A stretch of DNA of 64,000 nucleotides from Malassezia japonica (taxonomy: Eukaryota; Basidiomycota; Malasseziomycetes; Malasseziales; Malasseziaceae): positions 1 to 64,000 of the forward strand of contig NC_083373.1 in assembly GCF_029542785.1 (NCBI RefSeq), given 5' to 3'. The notes beneath the pieces were generated by a model. That model did no database searches and had not been told where the DNA came from. It saw nothing but the letters and a program-made list of their open reading frames with translations. The position numbers were made by a program, and so were the translations under genes. Shown piece after piece: positions 62,888 to 64,000 of this stretch. Within the stretch, counting starts at the first letter, position 1; each line of letters opens with the position of its first letter.

Positions 62888-64000
62888 CTACTCGTCCTCC
62901 TCGTCACTGTCTTGGCTCTCCAGGAAATTGACAAGCGGCTCAGCGAGCTTGAGGAAGTGCTGCTTACCCTGGGGCTTTGCGCCCTTTTGCGCCCAGTATA
63001 TGATGGCCTGGTCGGAGAGCACATTTTCGTTGTACAGAATCTTGAGTAGCGTGGCAAATGACTTGAACACACGCGTGTCCGTGTAGCAGTGCACCTGAAT
63101 TGCGTTAATCAGGGCGATTTCCGAGCGTGCGTTCGAGGCGAACGGCTCCAGGACGCCTGCGAGGCGCTCGACCTCCTTCGGGACGATCATCTCGAGCTGG
63201 TCCTGCTTGGCCGCCGCGTCAATGCCGCGCATGAGACCCTCAAAGACGACCACGATGAACTCTTCCGGGCTCAGGCCGAGCTTCTTCTGGCGCTCGTTGA
63301 GCATCGTGAGAATCTCCTGCGGCGTCGTCTCCTCCGTCTTGACCATCTCGGCGAGGTCCGAGGCGGTCTGCTCGCGCAGCTCCTTGACCTGGCGGCGCGC
63401 GTGGTAGTCGGCGACCTGCGGCAGGCCCACCTCCTCCGAGCGGAAGTAGTTGTAGATCACGTCGGGCTGCGAGCGCTTCGTCTGGGGGAAGAAGAGCATC
63501 CAGTCACGGATGCCGCCCTTGCGCAGCACCGAGGCGAGGTGTTCCATCGTCTGGTCCTTGAGGTAGGTGCGGAAGACCTCCGTGATGAAGTTGAGTGCGA
63601 GATCATCCTTGGTCAGATGATCCTTTTGGAGCGGCGCAAGGATGCTTGCGCTCGTCAGGCCCATCTGGATTGAGAGCGAGCACGCGACGGCCAGCTTCGA
63701 CACCTGAATGGGCTCGTAGCGGTTGATGTACTGCAGAATACCGGGCATGGACGACTCCTCCAGCGGCTTTTGCAGGAACTTGTAGCGGCGAATCATCTTT
63801 TCAATGACCTCGACAAAGGGACGCACATCGTCAATGTTGTCGCTCTTTGCCGCAAAGATCGAAAAGGCACTCATCGGCGCACCGTCATCGAGGTAGGAGC
63901 CGCCGGGAGCCAGCAGGCCGCCGACAATCAGAATCTCGAAAAGCTGGTCCGTGTAGCGGCGGTAGTCGAGCGTGTTGCCCGCCTTATCGAGGCTGCTCAG
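62888..64000 (-). CDS. eIF5-mimic protein (BZW1/2, W2 domain), 5' end beyond window
   Basis: Open from 62888 to the window edge. The visible 370 residues include TDQLFEILIVGGLLAPGG, FEGLMRGIDAAAKQDQLEMI and a C-terminal W2 domain ending with an acidic tail (LESQDSDEEDE), as in BZW/5MP proteins. Such proteins compete with eIF5 for eIF2 and eIF3 to raise start-codon stringency and to modulate Gcn4/ATF4 translation. Found in many basidiomycetes and animals but absent from Saccharomyces. The start is outside the window. Confidence 0.88.
   Translation of the reverse strand: MSSLDKAGNTLDYRRYTDQLFEILIVGGLLAPGGSYLDDGAPMSAFSIFAAKSDNIDDVRPFVEVIEKMIRRYKFLQKPLEESSMPGILQYINRYEPIQVSKLAVACSLSIQMGLTSASILAPLQKDHLTKDDLALNFITEVFRTYLKDQTMEHLASVLRKGGIRDWMLFFPQTKRSQPDVIYNYFRSEEVGLPQVADYHARRQVKELREQTASDLAEMVKTEETTPQEILTMLNERQKKLGLSPEEFIVVVFEGLMRGIDAAAKQDQLEMIVPKEVERLAGVLEPFASNARSEIALINAIQVHCYTDTRVFKSFATLLKILYNENVLSDQAIIYWAQKGAKPQGKQHFLKLAEPLVNFLESQDSDEEDE

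Noticed and set aside
61235..63049. 604-codon plus-strand frame
   Set aside because: Antisense to FUN30 and the start of the 5MP gene; no homology.
1..64000. tRNA genes
   Set aside because: I looked for T-loop GGTTCGA-type sequences outside coding regions and found none that fold; a dedicated scan would be decisive.

Overview
The window is the left end of a chromosome of a small-genome basidiomycete yeast, most likely a Malassezia-type member of Ustilaginomycotina. This is an inference. It rests on a C-strand telomere tract at base 1, very dense gene packing, and 52 spliceosomal introns that I could place by reading-frame continuity. 28 of these introns are exactly 22 nt long and most run from GTACGT to a CTRAY branch point a few bases before CAG. 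The gene content also fits: a secreted multicopper oxidase, a sulfatase and an acid sphingomyelinase relic near the telomere. Species cannot be fixed from the sequence alone.

Layout. (1) Bases 1-594: 65 perfect copies of AATCCT (G-strand TTAGGA, not the usual TTAGGG), then 14 copies of a 13-bp variant. (2) 0.6-9.4 kb: AT-richer subtelomere with two segmental duplications. One carries Ccdc124/Oxs1-like genes; the copy nearest the telomere has lost its ATG. The other carries two copies of a bacterial-type DIP1984 family gene. A shared upstream module lies before all four genes. An MFS transporter and an orphan gene are also here. (3) 9.4-17.1 kb: secreted or surface functions, namely a ferroxidase/laccase-like multicopper oxidase, a broken sphingomyelinase-like fragment, an alpha/beta hydrolase, a sulfatase and two small secreted proteins. 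(4) 17.3 kb to the end: GC-rich, gene-dense core of housekeeping genes: UNC93-like transporter, RNase P Rpr2 (apparently fused to a zinc-binding domain), TSC10, a Crz1-like factor, 5S rRNA, alanyl-tRNA synthetase, PIG-A/Spt14, THADA/Trm732, DPB2, an Est1/SMG7-like protein, FOL1, TMS1/Serinc, MTG2, ISA1, a Bax-inhibitor-1 protein, a DNAJC3-like chaperone, BMT5, a membrane protein, AP180, GCN5, a small unknown, an EBP-type sterol isomerase, YAE1, BET4, carnitine acetyltransferase, FUN30 and a W2-domain eIF5-mimic (cut by the window end).

The core is packed to the limit. Convergent neighbours have stop codons that abut (ALA1/SPT14, DPB2/EST1-like), lie 1 bp apart (FOL1/TMS1) or share a TTAA as both stops (BET4/carnitine acetyltransferase). 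Divergent start codons are as close as 17 bp (TMS1/MTG2). In two places splicing joins what look like two genes in one frame: the zinc domain with RPR2, and THADA with PIG-A. The most unusual signals are the TTAGGA telomere, the subtelomeric family with its shared upstream module, the splice-joined genes, and an AP180 tail built from LxxQxTG kinase-target motifs.
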